Positions 49,355-57,939 of a DNA stretch of 59,380 nt are shown piece by piece. Each line of letters starts with the position of its first letter. Position 1 is the stretch's first letter. The position numbers were made by a program, and so were the translations under genes. The stretch lies in NCBI RefSeq assembly GCF_013036045.1, contig NZ_WTPX01000010.1:1-59380 (forward strand). Direction: 5' to 3'. Origin of the DNA: Alienimonas chondri (GTDB lineage Bacteria; Planctomycetota; Planctomycetia; Planctomycetales; Planctomycetaceae). The notes under the pieces are model-generated. The model saw only the letters and a list, made by a program, of their open reading frames with translations, did not search any database and was not told the DNA's origin.

Positions 49355-52300
49355 GTGACGAACCCGACCCCGAATGCCGACCCCCTCGCGGCTCCGCCTT
49401 CCACGGCGCCGACCGCGACCGAAGCCTGCGACCGCATTCTGGGGACGTTGAACTTCTCCTCCGGCGGGAACGACGGCCCGCTGGCGACGGGATTCTGCGA
49501 ACTCGCGACGGCGCTGAGCGCCGGCTCCGGAGCGGTTCCCCTGTATCCCCGCGTGCTGTCGACGCTGTCGGAGCGGTTGGAGAGCCTCGCCGCGGAACGC
49601 TCCGCGTTCGCCGACGCCACCCAGGCCCGGGCGGTGCTGAAGGGGCTGGCGAACCTGCCGGGCGACTATCGGCGCTACCACCGCGATCTGCTGCCGGACC
49701 TTACGGAGTCGGATCTGTCCGCCCCGCTGTTCCTCGCCGCGGCGGCGGATGCGTTGCTGCAGGTGGGCGAAGCGGGCGGCGAGTCGGCCGACGGCCCCGG
49801 CGCCGTCCGGGCCGCGGTTCTGCGACTGAACGACTACGTCGGCCATCGCCCGATTCCCGTGCTGGAAGGGGGCATCCGCAGCGAAGTGCATCCGCACGAG
49901 CGGCACCGCCCCGTCCCGCTCTGGCGGCCGGAGGTCGGCAGCGCTCCGGGGCCGGCCGCGGAGGTGCTGGACGCCACGCTGGCGCTGCTCCGCAAGACGC
50001 CGGCCGACATGCTGGACGAGGCGGAGTACCACCCGGATCGCATGGTCGAGCTGGCCCTCGATCTGAGGACGTACGACGACCGTCACCCCGTCTTCAAACG
50101 CACGAACTACCTGTTCGGCGAATGGGACCCCGAGAGCCACCGGTCCGCGGGGCTGTCCCGGCTCAGCGACGATGACGGCGAGGACGACTCTTCCGCCGGC
50201 GACTACACCCGGTTCGTCCTGCGTCGACCCGTGCTGACGGCGATCTTGCAGTGGGTCGAGCAGGACGGCGACGGCACGCCGGCCGAGCGGCTCTTCGACG
50301 GCTCCGCGGCGCTCGCCGGCACCGTGTTGATGGCGGCGGCGGTCTCCGGCCGAGACCCGCATGCGCACGATTCGGCTTCCTCGCTGATGACGCTGCTTCC
50401 CCGGATCGCCGCGCTGCGGGATCGGTTCTACGACTGGCTGATTGATTCCCAGTCCGGCGAACGGGCGGAGCGACTCGCGGAGGTCACGAGACGCACCCGC
50501 CAGCCGTTTGGCCATGTCCGCCAATATCTGAACCTCAGCCTGTCGGACCTCACCGCGCGGCAGGCGCAGGGCCGCGCCGTCGCCACGCAGTACGCGCGAC
50601 TCGATCAGCCGGATGCGGCTCGGGAAGAAGCCGCCGCCAACCCGAGCGCCGCCGGTCGTCTCGAAGCGGGGATCGAATGTGCGCTCGCCGAAGGGTTCGC
50701 CGCGGCCAAGGACACCGCCGGTCGCCTGCGGGACGCGGCGGACCGTTGGGACGCCGCCGCGGGTCTGATCCGCCGGGGCGTCGACTGCGGCTTGTTGCCC
50801 GATCCGTGGACCGTGATCGGCTATCAGGGGCAGTACCCGTTGTTCCGGGCGCGGGAAGACAGCCTGCCGGATCCGCGGCTCGAGACGCTGATCGAACTGG
50901 TCGGGGAGACCCTGCGACTGGGCGGGGAGGTGCGGATTGAATCCGCCGCCCGGGGCGTCTCCGCGGACGATCCCGCCCCGGAAGCGGGACAACGCGGCGA
51001 GGCGGGGGCCGGCGTGGGGTTCGCCTCCCGTCTGGAGCGCTTCGCCGACTGGTGGGATCGTTTCGCCACGACCACCGTCGACGGCCTGCCCGCGGTGCAG
51101 GGAGCGGCGGCGGTCGAAAGCGCCGCCCGGGTGGCGGGCGTCCTCGGCGAATGGCACGCCGCCGGCGGGGCCGACGCCGGTCTCGGCTTCTGGGCGCAGC
51201 GGCTGGACGAACTCGATCGCGGCGCCTCGTTGGCCCGCGCCGCGGATCTGCTGCTGCGCACCGATCAACCCGCCGCGGCCGCCGGTCTTCTTTATTACTG
51301 GGTCGGCGAGACGGAGCAGTTCGGCGCCGGGCCGGAGGGGAACACGGTGTTCCACCTCCTCCGCCGCAGCCTGCTTGGGCAGCTTGCCGCAGCGGGGGAC
51401 GGAAACGCGGCCGATCCCGCGGCGAAGTTCTTCGAACGGCTGGAACCGAACACCGATCACCTCGCCCTCGAACTGCCGGACGCCGACCTCGCCGCCCCCC
51501 GCAAGGGCGGTCGGGAGCTGCTGGGCGGCGGGCCGGAGGAGGGAGAGGACGAAGAGGACGGCGACGAGTTCGCCGCCGCCTACGAGGGCGTCACCTTTGA
51601 GGACAGCTCCGACGATGGCGTCGAGGGCGACCTGTTGGACGGCGGCGGCCCGCCGGCCGACCTGGACGAACTGCTGCCGGAGTTGGTCCGCGGCTGGGAC
51701 GTGCCGATCCGCTATCGGGAAGCGGTCGCGGCCCTCTGGCGCGATGCGATCGCCGCCGTGCCCGCCCCGGCGTTGTTCGAAGGGGAAGAGCCGCCTGAGG
51801 ACGACGAAGCGGATCCGTACACGGAGGTTCTGAAGCACTGGACCGGAGAACTCACCCGGCTGCGTGACGAACTGACCTCCGCCGCCGCGCTGATCCACGA
51901 ACGACCCGTGGGCGAGGCCACCGGCGACGAAATCGAAAACATGCTGCGGGACGAACGCCTGCAGATCCGGCATCGCCTGGTACATCGCCTGATCGGAGCG
52001 GCGGCGGAACTTTCGCTGACGACCCGGCTGGCCCGCGCGCGAATCGGCGAGCCGGAGGAGGATCCCACGGAGTTCGATACCGCGGCCCATCGCCTGCTCG
52101 TCGCCGTGCAGCGTCGTGACCGGGTCGGCGCCCGCCGCACCTTCGCCGCCTTCGCCGCCAAGCTGCGTCGGCGTCGGCTGCTGTACGTGCCGCCGGATCG
52201 AGGGGGCGACCCGGTCGCCGCGGCCCAGAGTCGTGCGGATTGGCGGCTGCTGGATCACCTCGCGGTCGAGCTGCCGCGATTGGGACTGATCTCGCAAACC

Positions 52301-53473
52301 CACCGGCTGCTCGCCGCGGTGCTGCACGCCGAGCGCGGCAGTCGGGTCGGCGGCCCGGTGGTGACGGAGTTCGATCGCCTGTTCCGTCGGGCGCTCAGCG
52401 CGGCCACGGCCGCGGCCGTCCGTTCGACGGCGCCGCCCGACCGGCCGACCCCGCCGAACTTCGGCCGCATGCCGCTCGACCCGCGCGAGGTCGGCCGCCG
52501 GAGCCTCTACGAAAGTCCTTTGGAATCCCGTATCCGCACGCTCGCGCGATTGCTGCGACCGTTCCGCGCCTTGTGGATCGGCCACAGCAAAACGCTGCGG
52601 CTCAGCGTCGCGGAGAACCTCCGCAACCCGGGGCTGCGTCGGGATCTCAAGGACTTCATCACGAAATACGGCGGCGAACTGCTGCATGCCCGCAATTTGA
52701 CGCTGGGGCATGTCCGCATGGTGCTGCACACCGGCGTCGGGCCGTATCTCGATACGCTCGTGCGGAACCCGGATCCGCTGAAGCCGAGCGAGCTGGTGAA
52801 CGACCTGCTCGACGCCCGTATCGAACGTCCCAAGGCGGAGAAGCTGCTCACGCTCATCCTGCAGATCGTGGTGGAGAAGGTCGATCGCTGGATCGAATAC
52901 AACTCCCTCACCACGCGCAGCGATTACGGCGAACGGTTCTACTGCCTGCTGGACTTCCTGCGGGTCGAAGTCGACTACGACCGCGACGAATGGCACCGCG
53001 TCCCGCGGGCGGTGATGTTTCGAGCGTTGGCGCGCACCGGGGAACTGGATCTCGCGGACCGCTGGCTGCGGATGATGCGTCGGGACAACCGCCGGCGGGG
53101 CGAAATGCATCTCGCCCGATTGGCCGAACGCGAGGAGCACTACGGCGTGCGCCTCCCGGGCGTCCGCGACAAGCTTGAGGAACGCCTCGTCGGCCCTCTG
53201 ATCCGAGAGCGGCTGTACGCACTGGTGAAGCCCAGCCTGAAGGGGGGCCACGGCCGTCCCGCCCGTGCCTGGTTCGCGGAGCTGCGCGGCGAGGTGGATC
53301 GGCTCCGTGAACGCAGCCGACCGAGCGGCCCCGAGCCGCCGGAGTGGCTGGAGGGACTGGAGGACGAGGTCGGCCGCCAACTGCGAGCCACCGCGGACCC
53401 GGTCCGGCTGCCGCCCGCGCCGCTCGGTTACGGCGAATTGGTCGGACAACTCCGCCGCCTCAACCGGCGATAG
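49355..53473 (+). CDS. Giant cytoplasmic protein of unknown function
   Basis: 1372 residues from a GTG at 49355 (no ATG near). No signal peptide, no transmembrane helix and no domain I recognise. Seen: mostly helical, Ala/Leu/Arg-rich sequence, a highly acidic insert near 727-775 ('GEDEEDGDEF', 'DSSDDGVEGDLL'), and a more conserved-looking C-terminal third (about 1050-1330; 'YESPLESRIRTLARLLRP', 'LRRDLKDFITKYGGELL', 'EYNSLTTRSDYGERFYCLLD'). A long opposite-strand frame covers the same bases, but its product is Arg/Gln/His-rich and without structure, whereas this one has normal hydrophobic periodicity. Divergent from tyrA; converges on the membrane gene at 53526. Confidence 0.8.
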   Translation: MTNPTPNADPLAAPPSTAPTATEACDRILGTLNFSSGGNDGPLATGFCELATALSAGSGAVPLYPRVLSTLSERLESLAAERSAFADATQARAVLKGLANLPGDYRRYHRDLLPDLTESDLSAPLFLAAAADALLQVGEAGGESADGPGAVRAAVLRLNDYVGHRPIPVLEGGIRSEVHPHERHRPVPLWRPEVGSAPGPAAEVLDATLALLRKTPADMLDEAEYHPDRMVELALDLRTYDDRHPVFKRTNYLFGEWDPESHRSAGLSRLSDDDGEDDSSAGDYTRFVLRRPVLTAILQWVEQDGDGTPAERLFDGSAALAGTVLMAAAVSGRDPHAHDSASSLMTLLPRIAALRDRFYDWLIDSQSGERAERLAEVTRRTRQPFGHVRQYLNLSLSDLTARQAQGRAVATQYARLDQPDAAREEAAANPSAAGRLEAGIECALAEGFAAAKDTAGRLRDAADRWDAAAGLIRRGVDCGLLPDPWTVIGYQGQYPLFRAREDSLPDPRLETLIELVGETLRLGGEVRIESAARGVSADDPAPEAGQRGEAGAGVGFASRLERFADWWDRFATTTVDGLPAVQGAAAVESAARVAGVLGEWHAAGGADAGLGFWAQRLDELDRGASLARAADLLLRTDQPAAAAGLLYYWVGETEQFGAGPEGNTVFHLLRRSLLGQLAAAGDGNAADPAAKFFERLEPNTDHLALELPDADLAAPRKGGRELLGGGPEEGEDEEDGDEFAAAYEGVTFEDSSDDGVEGDLLDGGGPPADLDELLPELVRGWDVPIRYREAVAALWRDAIAAVPAPALFEGEEPPEDDEADPYTEVLKHWTGELTRLRDELTSAAALIHERPVGEATGDEIENMLRDERLQIRHRLVHRLIGAAAELSLTTRLARARIGEPEEDPTEFDTAAHRLLVAVQRRDRVGARRTFAAFAAKLRRRRLLYVPPDRGGDPVAAAQSRADWRLLDHLAVELPRLGLISQTHRLLAAVLHAERGSRVGGPVVTEFDRLFRRALSAATAAAVRSTAPPDRPTPPNFGRMPLDPREVGRRSLYESPLESRIRTLARLLRPFRALWIGHSKTLRLSVAENLRNPGLRRDLKDFITKYGGELLHARNLTLGHVRMVLHTGVGPYLDTLVRNPDPLKPSELVNDLLDARIERPKAEKLLTLILQIVVEKVDRWIEYNSLTTRSDYGERFYCLLDFLRVEVDYDRDEWHRVPRAVMFRALARTGELDLADRWLRMMRRDNRRRGEMHLARLAEREEHYGVRLPGVRDKLEERLVGPLIRERLYALVKPSLKGGHGRPARAWFAELRGEVDRLRERSRPSGPEPPEWLEGLEDEVGRQLRATADPVRLPPAPLGYGELVGQLRRLNRR

Positions 53474-53519
53474 CGGACCTCTTTTGGCGAGCGGGGGGCG
53501 TCAGCCCTCCGAGTCCGCT
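53472..53519. terminator. Nested hairpin between convergent genes
   Basis: Outer stem AGCGGAC (53472-53478) with GTCCGCT (53513-53519), seven perfect pairs; inside it GGGGGGC (53493-53499), loop GTCA, GCCCTCC (53504-53510), seven pairs with one G-T. The outer arm overlaps the TAG stop of the giant gene. Located in the 52-base gap between convergent genes, suiting a bidirectional terminator. The left side has CTTTT between the arms but no U-run after the stem. Confidence 0.55.
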
Positions 53520-53525
53520 GCCGTG

Positions 53526-54731
53526 TCAGAACGGCTTGGGCGTGAAAAATCCCGGCTGTCGCAGCGTGGCGATCGGGCCGTCGGCGCTGGTGAACTGCGT
53601 CAGGAAGAGCATGCCCGCGTAAGCCAGCGAGATCGCCCAGCCCAGGGCCAGCCACGGATACGTCCACCACCACCGGGGCCGGGGACCGGTCGGGTCGATT
53701 CCCCGCCGCGTCCATCCCGCGAGCAGCCGGCTCGGCAGAATCCCGGCGATGCAGGCCGGCGTCAGCAGCCAGCCGGCGTCGGAGGGCAGTTCGACCACCG
53801 CCAGCGAATACAGCGGCAGCGAACCGACGACCACGGCCGCCAGCACGCCGGTCCACCGCGCCGGTCGGCGACGCCACGTTCGCCAGGCCGCACGCGGGTT
53901 GAGACCGGCCCATAGGCTCCGCCACGCCCCCGCGTGTCGGGCGACGACGAGATTCGCCTGAGCCGCCGGCACCAACGGGAGCACAGCCGCCAGCCAGAAC
54001 GCCCCCAGGATGCGGACCAGCGCCCGCCCGCCGCCGTCCCCTTGGACGGCCAGCAAGACCGTCGGCAGCAACAGCCACCCGCCGGCGACGAGAAATCCTC
54101 GCACGCCCAGCCAAACCGAGCGCAACGGCGCGAGCTCCGACCAGAGCCAGCCGCACTTGGCGCCGAGCCGATCCGCTGCTTCCCCCGGCGAACGCAGCGT
54201 CCGTAAAAGATTGCGGAGCGGCCGGAACCACCCGGTTCGTCCCCCCGCGTACATCCACAAGATGAGGTGCACCGCGACGGCGACGGCGACGACTCCCGTC
54301 GCAATCTGCCATCCGCCCGCCGCGGCGGAACCGGGGGCGATGACCGCCGCGTCCGACGCCACGCCGGCGAGAATGCGAATTGGCTGCGCGGCGATCCACA
54401 CGATCGCCGCGACGCCCGCCAGAATCGCCGCGGCCCGCAGCAAGCGGCCGAGCGGGGGCCGCATGTCCGCGCGGGCTCGTCCCTCAGGATCGACTCGCAC
54501 GCCGTTCGCCGCCCGGCCTTCCGCCTCCAACATCCACCCCAGCGCCAACAACGGCCCGCCCGGGACGGCCGCGACCGCGGCCAACAATCCTCCGAAGCTG
54601 AGCACGCCCACCGTCGCCCGGACCGCCGCCGTCGTCGCGCTCCAAATGCGGCGACCCCAGCCCACCCGCTCCGACGGCGGTACGACCTGCGCCGGAGTTG
54701 AGTCGATCGGCGGAGCGAGCAGGGCCGTCAT
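53526..54731 (-). CDS. Multi-spanning membrane protein of unknown function
   Basis: 401 residues from the ATG at 54731. Seen: about seven to eight hydrophobic helices, including 'VGVLSFGGLLAAVAAVPGGP', 'LLRAAAILAGVAAIVWIA', 'WQIATGVVAVAVAVHLILWM', 'VRGFLVAGGWLLLPTVLLAV' and 'LALGWAISLAYAGMLFL', separated by short basic loops. Composition and spacing resemble DUF4013-type planctomycete membrane proteins, but I cannot assign a family firmly. No catalytic motif. Divergent from the DUF1549 gene with a 158-base gap in between. Confidence 0.75.
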   Translation of the reverse strand: MTALLAPPIDSTPAQVVPPSERVGWGRRIWSATTAAVRATVGVLSFGGLLAAVAAVPGGPLLALGWMLEAEGRAANGVRVDPEGRARADMRPPLGRLLRAAAILAGVAAIVWIAAQPIRILAGVASDAAVIAPGSAAAGGWQIATGVVAVAVAVHLILWMYAGGRTGWFRPLRNLLRTLRSPGEAADRLGAKCGWLWSELAPLRSVWLGVRGFLVAGGWLLLPTVLLAVQGDGGGRALVRILGAFWLAAVLPLVPAAQANLVVARHAGAWRSLWAGLNPRAAWRTWRRRPARWTGVLAAVVVGSLPLYSLAVVELPSDAGWLLTPACIAGILPSRLLAGWTRRGIDPTGPRPRWWWTYPWLALGWAISLAYAGMLFLTQFTSADGPIATLRQPGFFTPKPF

Positions 54732-54845
54732 GGGACACCGATCGAAAGTTCGGACGTACCTCGGACGATACCCGTCCAAGATTGCCGGCGTTGCAGCGAA
54801 TCCCATGGAAATCGCGTTGCCGAAACCTCGACGGCCCCCAAGGGG

Positions 54846-54851
54846 TACGAT
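54846..54851 (+). promoter_or_regulatory. Candidate -10 element before the DUF1549 gene
   Basis: GGTACGAT (hexamer 54846-54851), 38 bases before the GTG start at 54890, in the 158-base divergent gap. The same GGTACGAT occurs at 28364-28371. No clear -35. Nothing else in this gap stands out. Confidence 0.3.
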
Positions 54852-54889
54852 GGGGCAGCCGTCGCTCCGTTCTTAATTCGGACGTCTCC

Positions 54890-56533
54890 GTGTCGTTCTT
54901 CCGCCCCTCGCGTCGTTGGTTCGGCCTCGTCGCCGTGGGGGTGGTGTCGGCGGTGACGTTCGCCTCCGCGCGGCTCGACCGATCGCCGGGCACGCCGAGA
55001 GTGCGACATCCTGTCGATGCGGCGGCGATCGATGCGTTCTTCGAAACCCGATGGGAAGAGGAAGACGTCACGCCGGCCCCCGAGGCGGACGACTTGATCG
55101 TGCTGCGACGGCTGTCGCTGGCGCTGCACGGCACGATCCCGTCCTTGGAGGAGATCCGCGCGTTCGAAGCGGACGCCGGCCCGGATCGACTCGATCGCTG
55201 GACGGATCGGATGCTCAGCGAGCGGCGATTTGCCGATTATTGGGCGGAACGCTTGGCCCGGGCGCTGGTCGGCGTGCACGAGGGGAATTTGATCCTCTTT
55301 CGACGCGACCGGTTCAAAGCGTGGCTCGCGAATCGACTGCACCAGGACGCCCCCTGGGACGAGACCGTCCGCCGCATGATCGGCGGAGACGGGATGTGGA
55401 CCGCGAAGCCGGAGGTGAACTTCGTCACGGCGGAGATCGAGAACGACGTCTTGGACCGTGAAGCCCTCGCCGGCCGCACGGTGCGGGCGTTTCTGGGGCA
55501 GCGGATCGACTGTGCCCAGTGCCACGATCATCCCTTCGCGGAGTGGTCGCAGGACGACTTCGAGGGACTCGCGGCGTTCTACGGTCGCACGCAGTACGGC
55601 CTGACGGGCGTCCGGGATCACGTGAAGAAGGACGGCGAACCGCTGGAGTTCACCGTGCAGGACCGGGAGACGCTGGAGGATCGCGTCGTGATGCCGGCCG
55701 TCCCCTTCGCCCCGGATCGCTTACCGGAGACCTTCGCCGCCGACTCCGAACGTCGTCGGGCGGCCCTCGCCGAGTGGGTCACGCATGCGGACAATCGCCG
55801 GTTCGGCCGGGCGACGGCCAATCGGGTGTGGGGGCTGCTGTTCGGTCGCGCGTGGAGCGAACCGGTCGACGATCTGCCCGACCCGGAGCCGCTCGCGCCC
55901 GGCGAGGACGGCGATCTGCTGGACCGGCTCTCCGCGACGTTCACCGGTCCCGGGGAGTATCGCTTGAAGCATTTGATTCGCGTCATCACGCGGTCGCGGG
56001 CTTTCCGGCTGTCGTCCGCCGCTCCGGAGGCGAACGAGGACGAGTACGAAGCGATGGCCCGAGCCAACGCGCTGTTCCCGCTCACCCGGCTGCGGCCGGA
56101 ACAGATGATCGGGGCGATGACGCAGGCCGGCAGCGTGCGGACGTTGGACGCGGACAGCCCGTTGTTCGTGCGGGCGATTCGATTCACGCGGTCCGTCGAT
56201 TTCGTTCGAGACTACGGGGACCCGGGCGAGGAGGAACTGACCCGCGAACCCGGCACGGTGCCCCAGGCGCTGCTGCGAATGAACGGCAACCTCCCGCGGG
56301 AACTGTCGAAGGCCCAGCCCTTCGGGGCACCGTCGCGGCTGACGTGGTTCGCCGGCCCGCCGCCGCGGCAGGTCGAAGCGGCCTTCCTCTGCGTGCTCTC
56401 CCGCCGCCCGGCGCCCGCGGAGACCGCGGCGCTCGTCCGTTATTACGAACCGACGCCCGGCGAGGCCGGCTATCCGATCGAAGACGTTTACTGGACCCTG
56501 TTCAACGCGCCGGAGTTCTCATGGAATCATTGA
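54890..56533 (+). CDS. DUF1549/DUF1553 planctomycete cytochrome-associated protein
   Basis: 547 residues from a GTG at 54890, which puts a signal-like hydrophobic segment 'WFGLVAVGVVSAVTFASA' at the N-terminus; longer in-frame forms would add a basic non-hydrophobic leader. Seen: DUF1549 (about 45-260: 'VLRRLSLALHGTIPSLEEIR', 'ADYWAERLARALVG') ending in a heme-type motif 'DCAQCHDHPFAEWSQDDF' (CxxCH), and DUF1553 (about 290-540: 'LAEWVTHADNRRFGRATANR', 'HLIRVITRSRAFRLSS'). This pair is characteristic of Planctomycetes and always coupled to DUF1501. Precise biochemical role is unknown; an extracytoplasmic redox or polymer-degrading role has been proposed. Overlaps the next gene by 13 bases. Confidence 0.88.
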   Translation: MSFFRPSRRWFGLVAVGVVSAVTFASARLDRSPGTPRVRHPVDAAAIDAFFETRWEEEDVTPAPEADDLIVLRRLSLALHGTIPSLEEIRAFEADAGPDRLDRWTDRMLSERRFADYWAERLARALVGVHEGNLILFRRDRFKAWLANRLHQDAPWDETVRRMIGGDGMWTAKPEVNFVTAEIENDVLDREALAGRTVRAFLGQRIDCAQCHDHPFAEWSQDDFEGLAAFYGRTQYGLTGVRDHVKKDGEPLEFTVQDRETLEDRVVMPAVPFAPDRLPETFAADSERRRAALAEWVTHADNRRFGRATANRVWGLLFGRAWSEPVDDLPDPEPLAPGEDGDLLDRLSATFTGPGEYRLKHLIRVITRSRAFRLSSAAPEANEDEYEAMARANALFPLTRLRPEQMIGAMTQAGSVRTLDADSPLFVRAIRFTRSVDFVRDYGDPGEEELTREPGTVPQALLRMNGNLPRELSKAQPFGAPSRLTWFAGPPPRQVEAAFLCVLSRRPAPAETAALVRYYEPTPGEAGYPIEDVYWTLFNAPEFSWNH

Positions 56534-57804
56534 TCGCTCCGCCCACCCATTCGACCGACGCTCGCCTCGGTCGTCGCTCCGTCCTCGCGGCCGCGGCGTC
56601 GCTGGGACTGTCGTTCGCACTCCCGCCGCTTCCCGCCCGCGCGGCCGATCGGCGCGGCGAGGAACGCGAGAAGAGCCTGCTCGTCCTGTGGATGCAGGGC
56701 GGGATGAGTCAGTTGGAGTCGTTCGATCCGCACCCCGGTTCGCCGATCGGCGGGCCGACGAAGGCGATCGCCACCTCGCTGAAGGGGACGCAGTTCGCCG
56801 ACCTGTTCGAACGCACCGCCGAGCATGCGCACAAGCTGAACCTCATCCGGTCGATGACCAGCGCGGAGGGCGATCACGAGCGGGCCACCTATTTCCTCAA
56901 AACCGGGTATCGACCCGACCCGACCGTGCGGCACCCGGCCGCCGGAGCGGTCGCGGCCTCGGCGAAGCCGGCGGAGGGGTTGGCGATTCCCGCCCACGTC
57001 GCGTTGAACCCGGGCCAGTGGCCGCCGCGCGGCGGCTATCTCGGTCCGGGGCTGGACGCCTTTCAGGTGCACAACCCCGGCGGTCCCCCGGCGAATCTGC
57101 GGGACGTCGCCCAGCCCGGTCGCCGCGCTCGTCGACTCGCGGGGCTGGACGTGCTCTCGCAGTCCTTCTCGGCCGGTCGTCCCGGTCAGTTGCGGCGAAC
57201 GCGACACGCGGAGGCGACTGATGAAGCGGTCACGATGATGGACTCGCCGCAGGTCAAAGCGTTTGAGATTGAAGACGAACCGGACGTCCTCAAAGCGGCC
57301 TACGGCGACACCCGTTTCGGCCGCGGCTGCCTCGTCGCCCGCCGGCTGATCGAGACCGGCGTGCGGGCGGTGGAGGTCACGCTGAACGGCTTCGACACCC
57401 ACGCCGACAACTTCGGCGGGATGGCGACGCAAGCGGAAACGCTCGACCCGGCCCTCGCGGCGCTGTTGGGCGATCTCGCCGACCGCGATCTGTTGGAGAG
57501 CACCGTCGTGCTCGTGATGACGGAGTTCGGCCGCACGCCGCGGATCAACCCTCTCGACGGTCGCGATCACTGGCCCAAGGGGTTTTCGTGTATGGTCGGC
57601 GGCGGCGGACTGGCCTCCGGCCGGGTGATCGGCGGGACCGATCCGCTGGGCGAGAAGGAACCGACCGACCCGGTCAGCGTGCAGGATCTCTACGCGACGG
57701 TCTATTCCGCCCTGGGCATTGAACCGGACTACGAAGAGATGACGCCGATCGGTCGTCCGCTCAAACGCGTCGAGGGGACGCCGTTGGCGTCGCTGTTCGC
57801 CTGA
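56521..57804 (+). CDS. DUF1501 protein with Tat signal
   Basis: 427 residues from the ATG at 56521, which lies inside the end of the upstream gene. Seen: a twin-arginine leader 'LGRRSVLAAAASLGL', then 'LLVLWMQGGMSQLESFDPHP', 'HAHKLNLIRSMTS', 'LNGFDTHADNFGGMATQAE' and 'VVLVMTEFGRTPRINPLDGR'. These are features of the DUF1501 family, related to the alkaline-phosphatase/sulfatase fold; metal ligands are plausible at the Asp/His positions. Coupled with the DUF1549 gene, as in most Planctomycetes. Predicted to be exported folded. The start is firm, with the Tat motif near residue 17. Confidence 0.9.
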   Translation: MESLIAPPTHSTDARLGRRSVLAAAASLGLSFALPPLPARAADRRGEEREKSLLVLWMQGGMSQLESFDPHPGSPIGGPTKAIATSLKGTQFADLFERTAEHAHKLNLIRSMTSAEGDHERATYFLKTGYRPDPTVRHPAAGAVAASAKPAEGLAIPAHVALNPGQWPPRGGYLGPGLDAFQVHNPGGPPANLRDVAQPGRRARRLAGLDVLSQSFSAGRPGQLRRTRHAEATDEAVTMMDSPQVKAFEIEDEPDVLKAAYGDTRFGRGCLVARRLIETGVRAVEVTLNGFDTHADNFGGMATQAETLDPALAALLGDLADRDLLESTVVLVMTEFGRTPRINPLDGRDHWPKGFSCMVGGGGLASGRVIGGTDPLGEKEPTDPVSVQDLYATVYSALGIEPDYEEMTPIGRPLKRVEGTPLASLFA

Positions 57805-57939
57805 CCTCAGGGGAACGTTTCGCGGGCGAAGCATCGCCCCGGAGCGGGATGGACCGGCGGGGGCCGCGGCTGCTAGGAACCGCGCCGCCGCCCGGAGGCT
57901 CCGGCGTCGGCGATCGCCCCCGGGTCCGAGGCGTCCGCG

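Noticed and set aside
49214-53449. Opposite-strand frame of 1411 codons across the giant gene
   Set aside because: Its product is rich in Arg, Gln, His and Gly with no hydrophobic periodicity; the plus-strand product has normal protein character. A mirror-frame by-product of high G+C codon bias.
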